Assembly: GCA_030549335.1 (NCBI GenBank)
Contig: CM060198.1
Location: 47,705,353-47,769,352, forward strand
Origin: Pontederia crassipes
Taxonomy: Eukaryota > Streptophyta > Magnoliopsida > Commelinales > Pontederiaceae
Length of the DNA: 64,000 nucleotides
Direction of reading: 5' to 3'
Position numbers and translations under genes: made by a program. The notes below the pieces were generated by a model, which worked only from the letters and a program-made list of their open reading frames with translations, did not search any database and was not told the origin of the DNA. Positions 50,399 through 62,254 of this stretch are shown piece by piece; the stretch's first letter is position 1, and every line of letters starts with the position of its first letter.

Positions 50399-51450
50399 AC
50401 CTTTACATGTCCTTATGAAACCTTCGCATATAGGAGAATGCCCTTTGGGCTATGCAGTGCTCCAGCAAGCTTCCAAAGATGCATAATGTCAATTTTTTTT
50501 ATTATATTGAAGAAATAATGGAAGTATTCTTGGATGACTTCTCAGTGTATGACACTTCCTTTGAAATTTGCTTGCAGAATCTTTGAAAAGTATTATAGAG
50601 ATGTGCCGAATCTAACCTAGTGTTGAACTGGGAGAAATGCCATTTTATGGTACAAGAAGGGGTAGTCCTAAGACACATTGTTTCAGGCAAGGGCATTGAA
50701 GTTGATAAAGCTAAGACAGAAATAATTGAAAAATTGCCTCCACCTACTAATATCAAGAGAATCAGAAGTTTCCTGGGACATGCAGGATTTTATCGACGTT
50801 TCATCATGGACTTTTCTCTTATTGCAAGACCCTTAACAAAACTCTTATCTAAAGAAGCAGAGTTTATATTCGATGAAGACTGTTTAAAAGCTTTTGAAAC
50901 TTTGAAAAGAGCTCTCACAACAGTCCCAATCATCCAACCGCCCGATTGGTCTTTACCCTTTGAAATCATGTGTGATGCTAGTGATCAAGCAGTGGGAGCG
51001 GTATTAGAACAAAGAAAGGATTAGAAGCAACATGCAATCTATTATGCCAGCAGAACTCTAGATGAGGCACAAATCAATTATGCCACAACAGAAAAAGAAT
51101 TCCTAACAGTTGTTTTTGCAATGGACAATTTCAAATCCTACCTAGTCATCTCTAAAGTCATTGTGTATACTAATCACCAAGCCATCCGATACTTGATTTC
51201 TAAAAAGGATGCAAAACCTAGACTAATTAGGTGGATCCTTTTATTACAAGAGTTCGATTTAGAAATTAAAGATAGAAAAGGAGCAGAAAATCAAGTAACT
51301 TATCACCTCTCTCGAATCCAACTATCAGAACAAGAAACTAATCCTAGAAATTATAGAGCTATTAATGATTCATTTCCTGATGATCAATTGTTCTCAATTC
51401 AGGAAGCACAACTTTCATGGTTCGCTGATTATGCCAACTATTTAGCCTAA
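50399..51450 (+). pseudogene. Athila reverse transcriptase C-terminal half and RNase H
   Basis: This resumes exactly where 44769 stops: TFTCPYETFAYRRMPFGLC at 50399, then the catalytic MEVFLDDFSVY near 50520-50550, and thumb residues in IRSFLGHAGFYRRFI. RNase H follows with IMCDASDQAVGAVLEQRKD (near 50968-51024), [18 protein letters not shown] and the end near 51318 ([12 protein letters not shown]). It has stops at about 50515, 50585 and 51022. Confidence 0.86.
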
Positions 51451-52702
51451 GGAGTTTTACGATCCGACTTATCCTATCAACAAAAGAAGAATTTTTTTTC
51501 AAACATTAGATACTATTTCTAGAATGAACCATTTCTCTTCAAAAATTGTGCTGATGGAATATATCAAAGGTGTGTACCAAAAGAGGAATAATCTGCCATA
51601 CTACAGGAGTGACATTCATCTCCTTAATTATGGTGGTCACTGAGGATACCAAAAGACAGTTTCTAAAGTTCTTCAATCAAGTTTTTATTGGCCTACTCTG
51701 TTCAAGAATGCAATTAATTTTGTCAAAACTTGCGATGCTTGTCAAAGAATTGGAAATATAGGCAGAAGAAATGAAGCACCCCAGCAACCTATACTCGAGA
51801 TAGAAATATTTGATGTGTGGAGAGTTGACTACATGGGACTCTTTCCTCCCTCATGCGGGTACAAGTTTATACTTCTAGCAGTTGATTATGTCTAAAAAAA
51901 GATTGAAGAACTTCCTACAATCTTAGCGAACTCAAAATCAGTTATCAAGCTCTTTAAAGATACAATCTTCCCAAGATTCGGGGTTCCTAGATTGGTTATC
52001 AGCGATGGAGGATCACATTTCATCGAACGAAGTTTTGAAAAATTGCTGCTTAAATATGGAGTCAAACATTGGATCTCTACCGCGTATCACCCTCAAACTA
52101 ATGGGCAAGCATAAGTTTCGAATAGAGAAATTAAAATTATTCTCGAGAAGATGATCTCAATAACTAGGAAAGACTGGCGCATGAAACTCATTGAAGCACT
52201 GTGAGTATACCGGACTGCATACAAAACACCAATAAGAACAACACCATTCAAGTTGATCTATGGCAAGCATTGTCATCTACCTGTGGAATTGGAACACAAG
52301 GCTTTCTGGGCAATCAAAATGCTAAATTATGATTTTCAAGCGGCCTCCAACAATCGATTACTGCAGCTCAATGAGTTAGATGAATTGAGATTAGATGCCT
52401 ACAACAACTCTCGCCTTTACAAAGAAAGAGCAAAGAAATGGCATGACATGCATATATTGAAAAAGGATTTTAAGGAAGGCGATCAAGTTTTGTTGTTTAA
52501 CTCCCGATTATGACTTTTTCTTGAGAAGTTAAGAACAAGATGATCCGGACCATTTACCGTTGAAAGAATATATCCTCGTGGCGCAGTAGATAACAAAAAT
52601 AGCAAGTCAGAAATTTTTAAGGTCAACGGGCAGAGATTGAAACGTTACAACCCATGCGCAACAAGGTTCAAAGAAGTTTTACACCTGCAACCGGACCACT
52701 AA
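51450..52702 (+). pseudogene. Athila integrase
   Basis: The HHCC zinc region spans GGHCGYQKTVSKVLQ to CDACQR (about 51628-51740). The catalytic core shows VDYMGLFPPS (near 51823), VISDGGSHF (near 51998) and YHPQTNGQA followed by a stop just before the glutamate helix (near 52085-52130). The C-terminal part YGKHCHLPVELEHKAFWA to RLKRYNPC is clear. Several stops make it inactive. It ends near 52702. Confidence 0.85.
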
Positions 52703-54295
52703 AAACATAAGATCGAGCCAACGATATTAAAAAAAGACACAATAGGGAGGCAACCCAACCAAATAAACGACTATCAGCCACGTCAGCACTCACACAAGGC
52801 CAAAAGTTATCAAAATACCACCTGAAAAGTACACCTTATAGATTTAGTTAAGAATCCCAACAGAATCTAGTACCGTATCTACCCAAGTACCCACTTTTTC
52901 AAATCCCACACGAGCACCCCTGTGTCGCCTCGTTTCTTCACACGACCCACTACTTCTTTTCCAACACCTATTGCACATAAACACGGCTACCCGAAATCTC
53001 TAATAGTTCTTTATCCTCCTCCGAGCACTCTGCAATCAACCTAGGCTTGCAGATATCATCGACACGGCCGACAATATGAAGAGGACGTGCACATCATCGG
53101 AATATGAGACAAACAGCTCCTTCGAATCCATCAGACGTCATCTACGCTCGGACGGCCTCTTGCACCAAACATCTAACATACGACAATCGAAAAATAGTGA
53201 GGAAACCCAACGCCTCCTAAACACCAGGTGCAGAAACTTATCCTCTACCAGATTTCCAAATTTTCCTATTCTCGAGCCTCTTGGGTTGTTTGATGATATC
53301 AGAACACTACTCCATCGATCTTGTCTTTTACCTTTCTTCATGAAACGATGGGACCTCTACAAAGAGGTATTTCAAGAGTTTCTAGGGACTGTATACTCCA
53401 CCAGCTTCAATGATGATGGTGTTCCAAACCAGATCGAATTTCGTCTGTGTAATCACGATCTCTCCATGAGCTTTGACACTTTTGCTCATTTTCTAAATCT
53501 CCCAAACACCGGCCACAGAACCCCTCCATCTGCTTTTCCTATATTTGAAGTCTGGTATCAACTCATCGGATGATGTACCGACAATATTTTTCATTTAGTC
53601 GGCCAACATCTTAAAACCTCTATCTTTTGGTACCTCCACATTCTCCTCACTAACACTATTTTAATCCGCCCGAATGACTATGAGAGAGATTTTGTCTCTG
53701 CTGACGAACTTTTTATCATTTGGTGTCTCCTCTCTAACACAAAGATTAACCTTGCATCATTCTTTATGCAAAGTTTGCTCAAGGAATCAACTCGCGAGTG
53801 TAATCAGATTCTTTGTGGCAATCTCATCACACCTATAGCCGAACATTATGTGTTCTTAGGAGACACCAATCCAACAGCTGCAACCCTGCTTGATTTAGAC
53901 TTCCTGACCCAAGTAGGAGTCCTCCTTACGGTCAATGGCGAACACTTCTGACGACAGTCTAACCCGTCTAATCTATTCTAGTTGCCCAATCCTCGACAAT
54001 CTTCTGTTCTGAAAGTCCGGAATTGGCGGATGAATGATTTCATCCAAGTTACATGACCTATCCCAATACTCCATCCGTTGCTCCTAGATTACATTATAGC
54101 TCTACGAATCCCACCTGGCCCAAGAACCCCCAGAAGGCATATTGTCACTTCTTCTTCATCAGCCCCAGATGCCTCACAATCTCTACCCTTTACTTCCTTT
54201 GATAAATTAGACATCATCTTGGAACAAGTTTCCAAACTTGCCGAGGCTACAGCTCGTCAACACCAAGACATACAGGCACTCAAGGACCAACTTCA

Positions 54296-55259
54296 TGTAG
54301 GATCGAAAGCACCAAGAGGGGGGGGGGGGGGTGAATTGGTGAAATTAAAATTTTCAAAAATTCACCTTCGGAGAAATCTGATAAAAACGATCACAATCAA
54401 ATAAGGATAATGCATAGAAGAAGAATAAAGAACAAATACAAGGAGCCACGATATGTTGATGAGGTTCAGCCCAAATACTTTGGCCTACGTCCCCGCTCTG
54501 CCTTCTCGACCTCGAGACCGCCGAAGATTCACTATGTTTCTCTTTTTTTTGTAGGGAGAGAACTATCCTCTTTAAACAATCATGCCTTCTTCTCTGCTCA
54601 AGAGGCTAGGCACACCTCTATACAAGGAGCTCTCAATCTCACTAAATTCAGAAAGGAAATGTTCCATCTAACTCTTTTCTTTTACAAAAACTTTTCTCAC
54701 ACTCAAGACTAAGAAAAGAAAAGGATAACTCTATGCTCAAAAACTTGAGAGGAGCTCTAGGATGTTCTCTCTTGCTTGGATGATTTTTCTTCAGGTTTTG
54801 ACACTCCTTTTATAGGCTCCTAGGGGTGAGATTTCGTTCAAAAAGTCTCCCCCAAATTTCTCCTCAAATTCTAGCCGTTACTGTTCATTTGATTGTTTCA
54901 TTTATGCGCTTTGGCGGTGTTCGGTCGACCGATCCTTCGACCGATATAATGACCGGTAATGTCTCGACGTCGACCGGTCTAAATTGCTGTCGACCGGTCT
55001 GTCGACCGGTATAGTCTCGATGTCAATAGGCATCTTATCATATTTCCTTCTACCGAATATCAGTCGACCGGTGCTTATGGTCGGTCGACCGGTCGGTCGA
55101 CCGATTGTGCTGAAAACTTTTCTTCCAACTTTAAATTTGGCGATTTTTTCGGCGAATCTGTTCATATCAATTCTACACCTGCATTATCACTACTTGAGCA
55201 TAAATTAGTAACTTTTATGTCCATTTTAATTTGTTATCATCAAAACATAGGATTTAACA
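54296..55259 (-). repeat. 3' LTR of the copia element
   Basis: This 964-bp LTR has the palindrome array at 54919-55112. About 30 bases at its end (near 55070-55105), holding two extra palindromes, are absent from the other LTR. Confidence 0.92.
54919..55112. repeat. GGTCGACC palindrome array in the copia 3' LTR
   Basis: About eight variants such as GTCGACCGGT and CGGTCGACCGAT occur in under 200 bases. The matching array of the other LTR (62868-63092) differs in copy number and in point changes. Confidence 0.82.
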
Positions 55260-55273
55260 ATCCCCCCTTTTTA
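55260..55273 (-). promoter_or_regulatory. Polypurine tract of the copia element
   Basis: TAAAAAGGGGGGAT on the minus strand abuts the 3' LTR and is the expected plus-strand primer. Confidence 0.85.
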
Positions 55274-55847
55274 ATGATGGCAAATTAATTGGACGATAAG
55301 GAGAAGAAAGAAAGGAATGAAATGTAAGTTTTACATAGAAAGTAATAAACAAGCTCCCCCTATATTTATGCATATTTTACTTTTTCTCTCCCTAAATAAG
55401 TGGCATTTATATTCTCATAATTGATATGAACATATGGCAAAAATAAATATGATATCAAAGGTGAAATCAAAAAGTCATCTCATAAGAAAAAGTCAAAAGT
55501 CATCACATAATAAAAATCATTCCATTACATAGGTAATAATACATCATGCACTAACAAATATGATTGAAGTCACTACAAAATGGTGCACGATATGCATGAT
55601 ACAAATGTAAACACTAAGACACATAACATACTAAGACACATAATATCGTCCTAGACTTCTCTCCCTTTTGACATCATCAAAGAGGAAGACAACCCAACTA
55701 CTCCTCATCGGGACTATCATCCTCACGAGCTACGGGCGGAACAAATCCCTGTGATGCATAATAGGCTTGTAGCGATCCAACAAGGTAGCGGGAGTCACGC
55801 TCCATCCGTCGAACACATCGATCTATCTGGGTCACACGATAGTCCAT
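55274..55847. other. Non-coding gap between copia ORF3 and the 3' LTR
   Basis: AT-rich sequence with no gene that I can recognise. The polypurine tract ends it on the left. Confidence 0.5.
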
Positions 55848-57048
55848 TTATGTCATATGATGGTCTATGGCGGCCACCTGCTGTGAAAGAGCCGTGAAGT
55901 CGTAGGTGCCATGGAAGTCTGAAGCACCATGCTTAGAAGTCCCAATATGCTCAGTGGGCGCCGATGGTGGAGGGAAGCTAGGGCCAGCCTCCTGAATGTC
56001 CATCGGTGCTGGCTCATCATTTGTGGCATCATCTCTATCCTCAGAATCTGGTGCCTCCTGCTCACTAAACCTAAAACCCATCCGGTGTAAAGTCCCAGAA
56101 CCAATGACGTCGGTGGGACGAGGTTGAATGTACTCCTCGTCAGCAGGGATGTCGACACCAAAGTGGAGTAAGATCTTCGTGATCCAAGCACCAAAATATA
56201 AGTGGTGCCGTCCACGAGCAGCAGAAGAGATCTTTTGAAAAGTGTAGTCCATGTGATAGAACACATAATGACCGAAATGTAGAAAGGAGGCATCACGGAT
56301 ATAGAGACAGTGAAGAAAGAAGAAATCAAAGTGAGTGACCTCTGTATAGTGCCCTGCTCGAGGAGTGATCATTCGGCTAAGAAGATGATGTGCCATTTTC
56401 ATAAGTGGATGAAGATGGCAATAGGTTGTTTCGACAGTATATTGGACGTCTTGTCCAGCAAAAATGGTCTGAATATCATCTGAGATGGGAAGATAGTCGG
56501 AAGGCCAACCATGAGTGACAAATGAATAAAGACCATGTAATGGGTACGCAACCCAAAAAAATGCGACAAAGATGGTCTGGATCAAAATGAATGGGCATGC
56601 CAAGGACATAGGTAATAATGGACTCTCTAGTGATTGTCATGTTCGCATAAAAATGACGAACAAGACGAGGGTACACACGCTCTGTGAGGGAGAGAAGTGG
56701 CATCCAACCAATGATTGCGAACATCTCTTGAACATCTGGAATGTTCAGAGCGTCTTAATCAATGGTATAGGCACGCCGGACTTCACGAGAGGCGTACAAG
56801 GTGTCGAACCTGACAGAGACGTCCCTAGTGACAAAGAGATGACTATCAAAATCAGCAGACTCGGGAGAGGATGGTTGACGAGTACGTCCATGGGATCGTC
56901 CTCGTCCACGGCCTCGTCCATGTTGGACAGGCGTGGGTTCGGGTTCTGGTTCAGGTGGGAGGACATGAATGGTACCACCGGAACCCGGGAAGCGATGAGG
57001 ACGCTGAAAGACCATCCGAACATGAGAATGTCCATTGTCGTCGGCCAT
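55848..57048 (-). pseudogene. Extra ORF of the copia element (ORF3)
   Basis: The ATG at 57048 opens MADDNGHSHVRMVF, followed by a proline-glutamate and arginine-glycine-rich linker (GRGRGRGRSHGRTR). A TAA interrupts at about 56755. The next part (YPRLVRHFYANMTITRES) and, after a frameshift near 56540, a helix-rich region to HFDFFFLHCLYIRD match the kind of domain annotated as putative plant transposon protein. The tail is acidic. The full reading would be about 400 residues. Its function is unknown. A CT-rich leader lies directly upstream (see 57060-57370). Confidence 0.6.
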
Positions 57049-57059
57049 GGGATTCAACA

Positions 57060-57370
57060 ATGGTGGTGGTCTGAAGTGAACGAAAGGTTGGAGCAGAAGG
57101 TCAGCGGCGGGAGAGGGAGAGTTGGCCGGAGAAGAGAGGGAGAGACGGCAGTTGACTGGAGAGAGAGATCGGCCGAGAGAGATAGAGAAGACTTGGCGGG
57201 ACGGTCGGCCGACGGTGACAGGGCGGCTGGCTGGAGAGAGAGACTAGCGAGGGAGAGAGAGAGAAGACTGGCGGGACGGTCAGCCGGCGGTGGCAGGGCG
57301 GCTGGCCGGAGAGAGAAAGGAGAAAAGAGTCAAAGATAGAGAGAAAGAGAGTCGAAGGTAAAGAGGGAGA
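57060..57370 (-). promoter_or_regulatory. CT-rich leader upstream of copia ORF3
   Basis: On the minus strand this 300-base stretch is a run of CTCTCTC and CCGGCCA-like sequence, like a plant mRNA leader. It contains a tandem duplication of about 75 bp (57187-57261 and 57262-57320). It suggests that ORF3 has its own transcript start rather than depending on the LTR. No TATA box is confirmed. Confidence 0.4.
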
Positions 57371-57915
57371 GAGAGTTTGACCTAGGCGGCGGCCGGTCGC
57401 TGGAGTCCGGCGATCGTGGTGTTGCCGGAGGAGGGGAGGTTGTCGGAAGAGGATCGGTCACCGAGGGTAAAATCCGAAAGTTAGGTCGACTGAATAGAGC
57501 GGTCGATTTCTATAGCTCGCGATTTTGGCATATACCGATCGACCGGACATGCCCCGCGGTCGACCGGACACTTCATTTCCAAACATATCATATAGCGGTT
57601 GATTCGATGTCAGCCGGTCGCAGTATATACCGATCGACCAATTTTTTCATATCGGTCGACCGATCATTTGTATGCGTATTGAACCTTCTATTGTATTCGA
57701 CCGGTCCTTTCAGGCGGTCGACCGGTCCTGCAAGTAGATCGACCGATCCCTGTATTTTTCAGATTTTGAACCATTTAAAAACATTAAAATTCATAAAAAT
57801 CATATTCCAAAAAGGATCATACGAATGTAAGTGTTGTGCAACACTTTTAATGTTCAATTCATGTCAAAAGTGATTTTGTATAACCAAGTCACTTTTACTT
57901 CGAACTGATATGCAA
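57370..57915. repeat. Internal GGTCGACC palindrome cluster of the copia element
   Basis: Between ORF3 and the pol end at 57916, about ten variants of CGGTCGACCG lie at 57483-57750. This is the third array of the same palindrome in the element, after those in the two LTRs. The rest of the interval has no coding sequence. Confidence 0.78.
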
Positions 57916-59594
57916 TCAAGAATTAATCATTCCTAATTCCCTTCTAAGCATGCAGAACCATTCTTCACTCAAGGGTTTTGTAAATATGTCTGCAGCAATT
58001 AAGTGTGATTCTTTGTGGGCGGATTGAAACCTAACACACAAACACACAATAAACATTATGTATGGCCTAGATGTCGTTAAATAGAGCAAACTACCAATCA
58101 TACCTCTGTACCTTTTTTATCAATGGACTTGCCTTTTTCGTCTTTATCCAATTTTGTAGTAGTGCTCATAGGTGTTGTGCTTGGCTTGCAGTCGTTCATC
58201 CCGAATCTTTTAAGCAGCTCCCTTGTATATTTTCCTTGATTGAGAAAGATGCCTTCCTTGGATTGTTTTACTTGTAGGCCTAGAAAGTAAGTGAGCTCTC
58301 CTACAAGACTCATTTCAAATTCTTGTTGCATAAGAGTTTCAAACTCTTTGCATAGGCATTCATTAGTAGCACCATAAACAATATCATCAACATAAATGTG
58401 AACTATTAAAATATCATTTTTAAAATGTTTTAAGAACAATGTGGTGTCAACTTTCCCTTTTTGAAAATCATTTTCAATTAAAAATGAACTCAATCTTTCA
58501 TACCAAGCTCGAGGGGCTTATTTCAATTCATAAAGAGCTTTTGAGAGTTTGAAAACATGATGGGGAAAATTTGGATTTTCAAAACCTTGAGGTTGTTCGA
58601 CATAAACTTCCTCATTTATAAAACCATTCAAGAAAGTCGATTTAACATCCATTTGAAAAAGTTTAAAACCTTTATTGCATGAAAAAGCCAAAAGCATTCG
58701 AATTATCTCAAGTCTAGCAACAGGAGCAAAAGTTTCATCAAAATCAATCCCTTCAATTTGTGAGTAACCCTTGGAGACTAATCTAGCCTTGTTCCTCACA
58801 ATGACACCATTTTCATCTAACTTGTTTCGAAATACCCATTTGGTTCCAATGATAGGATGGTTCTTGGATCTTTCTACAAGTTTCCACACTTGATTTCTTT
58901 CAAAGTTATTTAATTCCTCATGCATTGCATTTATCCAATTTGGATATTCAAGTGCTTCATCTATATTGTTGGGCTCATAATTTGCAAGAAAATCTGAAAA
59001 TGCACATAGATTTTTTAAAGAATTTCTAGTTTTTATGCCTTCATTTAACTTACCTATAACTTGATCAAGTGGGTGTGATGAGGCATGTCTCCAATTTCTT
59101 GGGATGATTTGATTCTCTTCTCTTTGAGGTACTTTCATTTCTTCCACCTTTGGAGTGTTATCTTTTGCTTCTTCTATGTCTACAACTTCAAGTTCTCTTT
59201 GTACTTCAACTATTTCTTCATCATCATCCTGTGCTTGTTTGCTCAAAGAATCATTAGTTTCATTGAATTTAACATTAATAGACTCTTCAACAACTAATGT
59301 TCTTTTGTTGTATACTCTATAGGCTTTACTTGTATTAGAATAACCAAGAAAAATACCATCATCACATTTATCGTCAAATTTGCCTAGTTTATTTTTAATG
59401 TTCAAGATATAACATTTACATCCAAAAACTTTAAAATAGGAGATGTTTGGTTTCTTACCAAATAGCATTTCAAAACAAGTTTTCTTTTTAAGAGGTCTAA
59501 GTAGAATTCTATTGAGAACATAGCAAGATGTGTTTACGGCTTCCGTCCAAAAATATTTTGGTAATTTGCTTTCGTTTAAGATTGTTCTAGCCAT
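57916..59594 (-). pseudogene. copia reverse transcriptase with RNase H mostly deleted
   Basis: 358 codons from 59594 hold the integrase C-terminus and the first half of reverse transcriptase (WINAMHEELNNFERNQVWKL, KWVFRNKLDENG, MDVKSTFLNGFINEEVYVEQ). A stop at 58518 splits it from the second half, with the catalytic YVDDIVYGA (near 58400-58375). The sequence then passes from KESHLI directly into ADIFTKPLSEE near 57990. In complete relatives about 150 or more residues of RNase H lie between these. The end is at 57916. Confidence 0.88.
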
Positions 59595-59599
59595 TTCTT

Positions 59600-61049
59600 G
59601 TATAGTTTTATTCTTTCTTTCTACTACTCCATTTTGTTGATGTGTTCTAGGAGTGGAAAAATTGTGAGTAATTCTATTTTCTTCGCAAAATAATTCAAAT
59701 TTATGATTTTCAAATTCTCCTCCATGATCACTTCTAATTTTTGAAATCCTTTGTTCAAATTCGTTTTACACTCTTTTTGCAAATTTGGAAAACATGTTTA
59801 GCGTCTTATCTTTACTAGCGAGAAAAATTGTCCAAGTGAAACGAGAGAAATCATCAACAATTACAAATACATATCTTTTTCCTCCTAAACTAGTCACATC
59901 AATAGGCCCAAACAAATCAAGATGTAAAAGTTCTAAGGCCCTATGTGTACTAATAACTCCTTTTAATTTAAAAGAACTTTTGGTTTGTTTACCTTTTAAA
60001 CATGAATCACAAACATTGTTTTTCTCAAATTTGATCTTAGGTAAGCCTCTAACCAATTCATGATTTGAGAGTTTATTTAGCAATTTATAATTTGCATGTC
60101 CTAATCTCCTATGCCACAAGTTTATGTCATCATGCATGACACTAAGACATTTTTCATTTTTCAAATTATCAAAATCAATTTCGTATACATTATTGTACAT
60201 AAATCATATGTGTAAAACTTTGTTATTTTCATCTAGTATCAAACATTTGTCCTTTTCAAATTTAACCAAATAATTTTTATCACAAAGTTGACTTATGCTA
60301 ATTAGATTATGTTTTAGATTTTCAACAAGCTAAACATTTTCTAAATACACTTTATCATTCTTACCAATATTACCTATATCAATTACTCTTCCTTTGCTAT
60401 TGTCTCCAAAAGTGACTTTTCTTCCATTTTTCTTTTCCAAATTTATGAAATTTGAGGCATCGCCGGTCATATGTCTTGAGCATCCACTATCCAAATACCA
60501 TTTACCTTCATTGTACATAGAAGCTTCCTACAAGAAAGAAGTTAGGAGTTTCATGTTTTTATTACCCAAACTCGTTTGGGTCCATCTTGGTTAGCCATGG
60601 TCCTTTTCGGGACCAAAATTTTCTTCATTCCTTTACTTATTCCTTTCCTAATTCTGCAATCATAAGAATAATGCCCTTCATATCCACAATGAAAATAAAC
60701 AATTTGTGATCTTGTGTAATCATGCGATGCTTTAACAAATAAGATTCTTTTGTCATTCTTCTTTTCAAAAGAGTGAAACCAAGTCCCTTTTTGTTTGAAA
60801 AAATTCTAGATCCACTAAGCATGGCATCTAACATTTTACTTCCATTTGAGAATTTTTCAAGTTCAAGTTTCAATTGATTAATTTCTTTGTTCAAACATGC
60901 ACTTTCTACAATTTGTCTTTTACATATTAATTTTAGTGCACTATTTTCCGTTTTCAATTCTTCAATTGAGAGTTCTAAGCTGGAGTTTTTTTATTCAATA
61001 TATCACACTTTTCACATCCTTTAACATTTTTATTTTGCAAATTTTTAAA
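59600..61049 (-). pseudogene. copia protease and integrase
   Basis: After a coiled-coil segment (about 60957-60800) and a second zinc knuckle (near 60700-60660) comes the protease active site WYLDSGCSRHMTGD (near 60500-60460). The pre-integrase zinc segment has LWHRRLGHANYKLL and CDSCLKGKQTKSSF (near 60110-59980). The core has HLDLFGPIDV (near 59917), RSDHGGEFE (near 59735) and NGVVERKNKT with the catalytic glutamate (near 59635). A stop near 59766 and frameshifts near 60780 break it. Confidence 0.85.
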
Positions 61050-62198
61050 CTATATTTTTATCTCATCGTATTTCTTTTTTAGGCATCCATATTTATTGAT
61101 TAGACCTCTAAACTCCTTATGCACATTGAAAGATTCACTATCAATATAGTTAGATGAGTTAGATGATACCTCATGGCTATTAGTCATTAGACATATGTAG
61201 GCTTCCTCGTCATCACTGGAAGAGGTGTTTGAGTCATTCTCTTCATCTTCACTTTCATCCCAAGTGATTTGGAGAGTCTTTTTCTTCCTTTTTAAGCTTT
61301 CTCCATCTTTCTCCTTTTTGATCAAATTTGGACATTCATTTTTGTAGTGTCTAATCTTTTTGCATTCAAAGCAAGTTATTTGGCTTTTGCTTAATGATCT
61401 TATCTTGGAATAGACTTTCTTCTTCTTAGCGAATCTGAGATATTTATCAAGCTTCTTTGCATATAGAGAAAGCTTCTTTTCATCAAGATCCTCATCTTCT
61501 TCACTTGTATCTTCCTCATCTTTGTTTGCTTTCAATACAAGTGTTTTTCTTTTTGGAGTATTTGCTTCTTCATCCTCCATGATTCCGATCTCATAGGTCA
61601 ATAGTGAACCTATAAGATCATCAAAGTCCAACTTATTTAAATTATTTTCTTCAATCACCGTCCTCTTTGTATGCCACTTGGAGGAGAGAGACCTGAGAAA
61701 CTTTTTCACTTTTTGAGGATTAGTCTTTGGCTCGCCCAAAGAGGCTAAGCCATTTATAATATCATTGAAACGAACAACCATCTCATTAATAGATTCATTT
61801 TTAAGCATTTTAAAAGAATCATATCGATGATTTAAAATATTTAATCTAGACTCCTTAACTTTATCCGTTCCTTCATGAGTAATAATGAGTTTTTTCCAAA
61901 TATCATTAGCACTTTCACAACTGGAAACTCGATTAAACTCTGTTGGATCCAAAGCACAATAAAAAATATTTTTAGCTTTCCAATCTAATTTTACCGAAAG
62001 TCTTTCTCCTTCGGTATATTCAAAAGGTTTTTTCTTACTTAAATCAAAACCATTTTGAATAATATCCCACATATCAATATCAATAGAACAAACATTGGCT
62101 TGCATCCTAATTTTCTAATATGCAAAATTCGATGCATTAAATAGTGGAGGACGATTAATAGATTGACCTTCGCAAAAATCGGAACCACTTGATGCCAT
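61050..62198 (-). pseudogene. copia gag
   Basis: The ATG at 62198 opens MASSGSDFCEGQSINRPPLF. A TAG follows in place of a tryptophan codon (near 62117). The 351-codon frame from 62105 carries the UBN2/gag domain (CALDPTEFNRVSSCESANDI, HEGTDKVKESRLNIL). It then has an acidic linker, the zinc knuckle CFECKKIRHYKNEC (near 61365-61325) with all four ligands, and a serine-aspartate-rich tail. The remainder of the polyprotein continues downstream past further stops. Confidence 0.86.
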
Positions 62199-62237
62199 AG
62201 TTCTAAAGATATTTTTAAATCTTAAAGCTATAGCAAC

Positions 62238-62252
62238 TTGGCTCAGATATCA
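62238..62252 (-). promoter_or_regulatory. Primer-binding site of the copia element
   Basis: On the minus strand TGATATCTGAGCCAAG follows the 5' LTR. It matches the initiator methionine site with two differences in the first 12 bases, so it has probably decayed. Confidence 0.65.
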
Positions 62253-62254
62253 AT

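Noticed and set aside
54310..54332. G-quadruplex at the run of about 12 G in the copia LTR
   Set aside because: It is one uninterrupted G run without the four separated tracts needed; it is a normal feature of these LTR ends.
56572..57339. 255-codon plus-strand frame opposite copia ORF3
   Set aside because: Antisense to ORF3 and its CT-rich leader. The C-terminal half is low-complexity arginine- and glycine-rich sequence.
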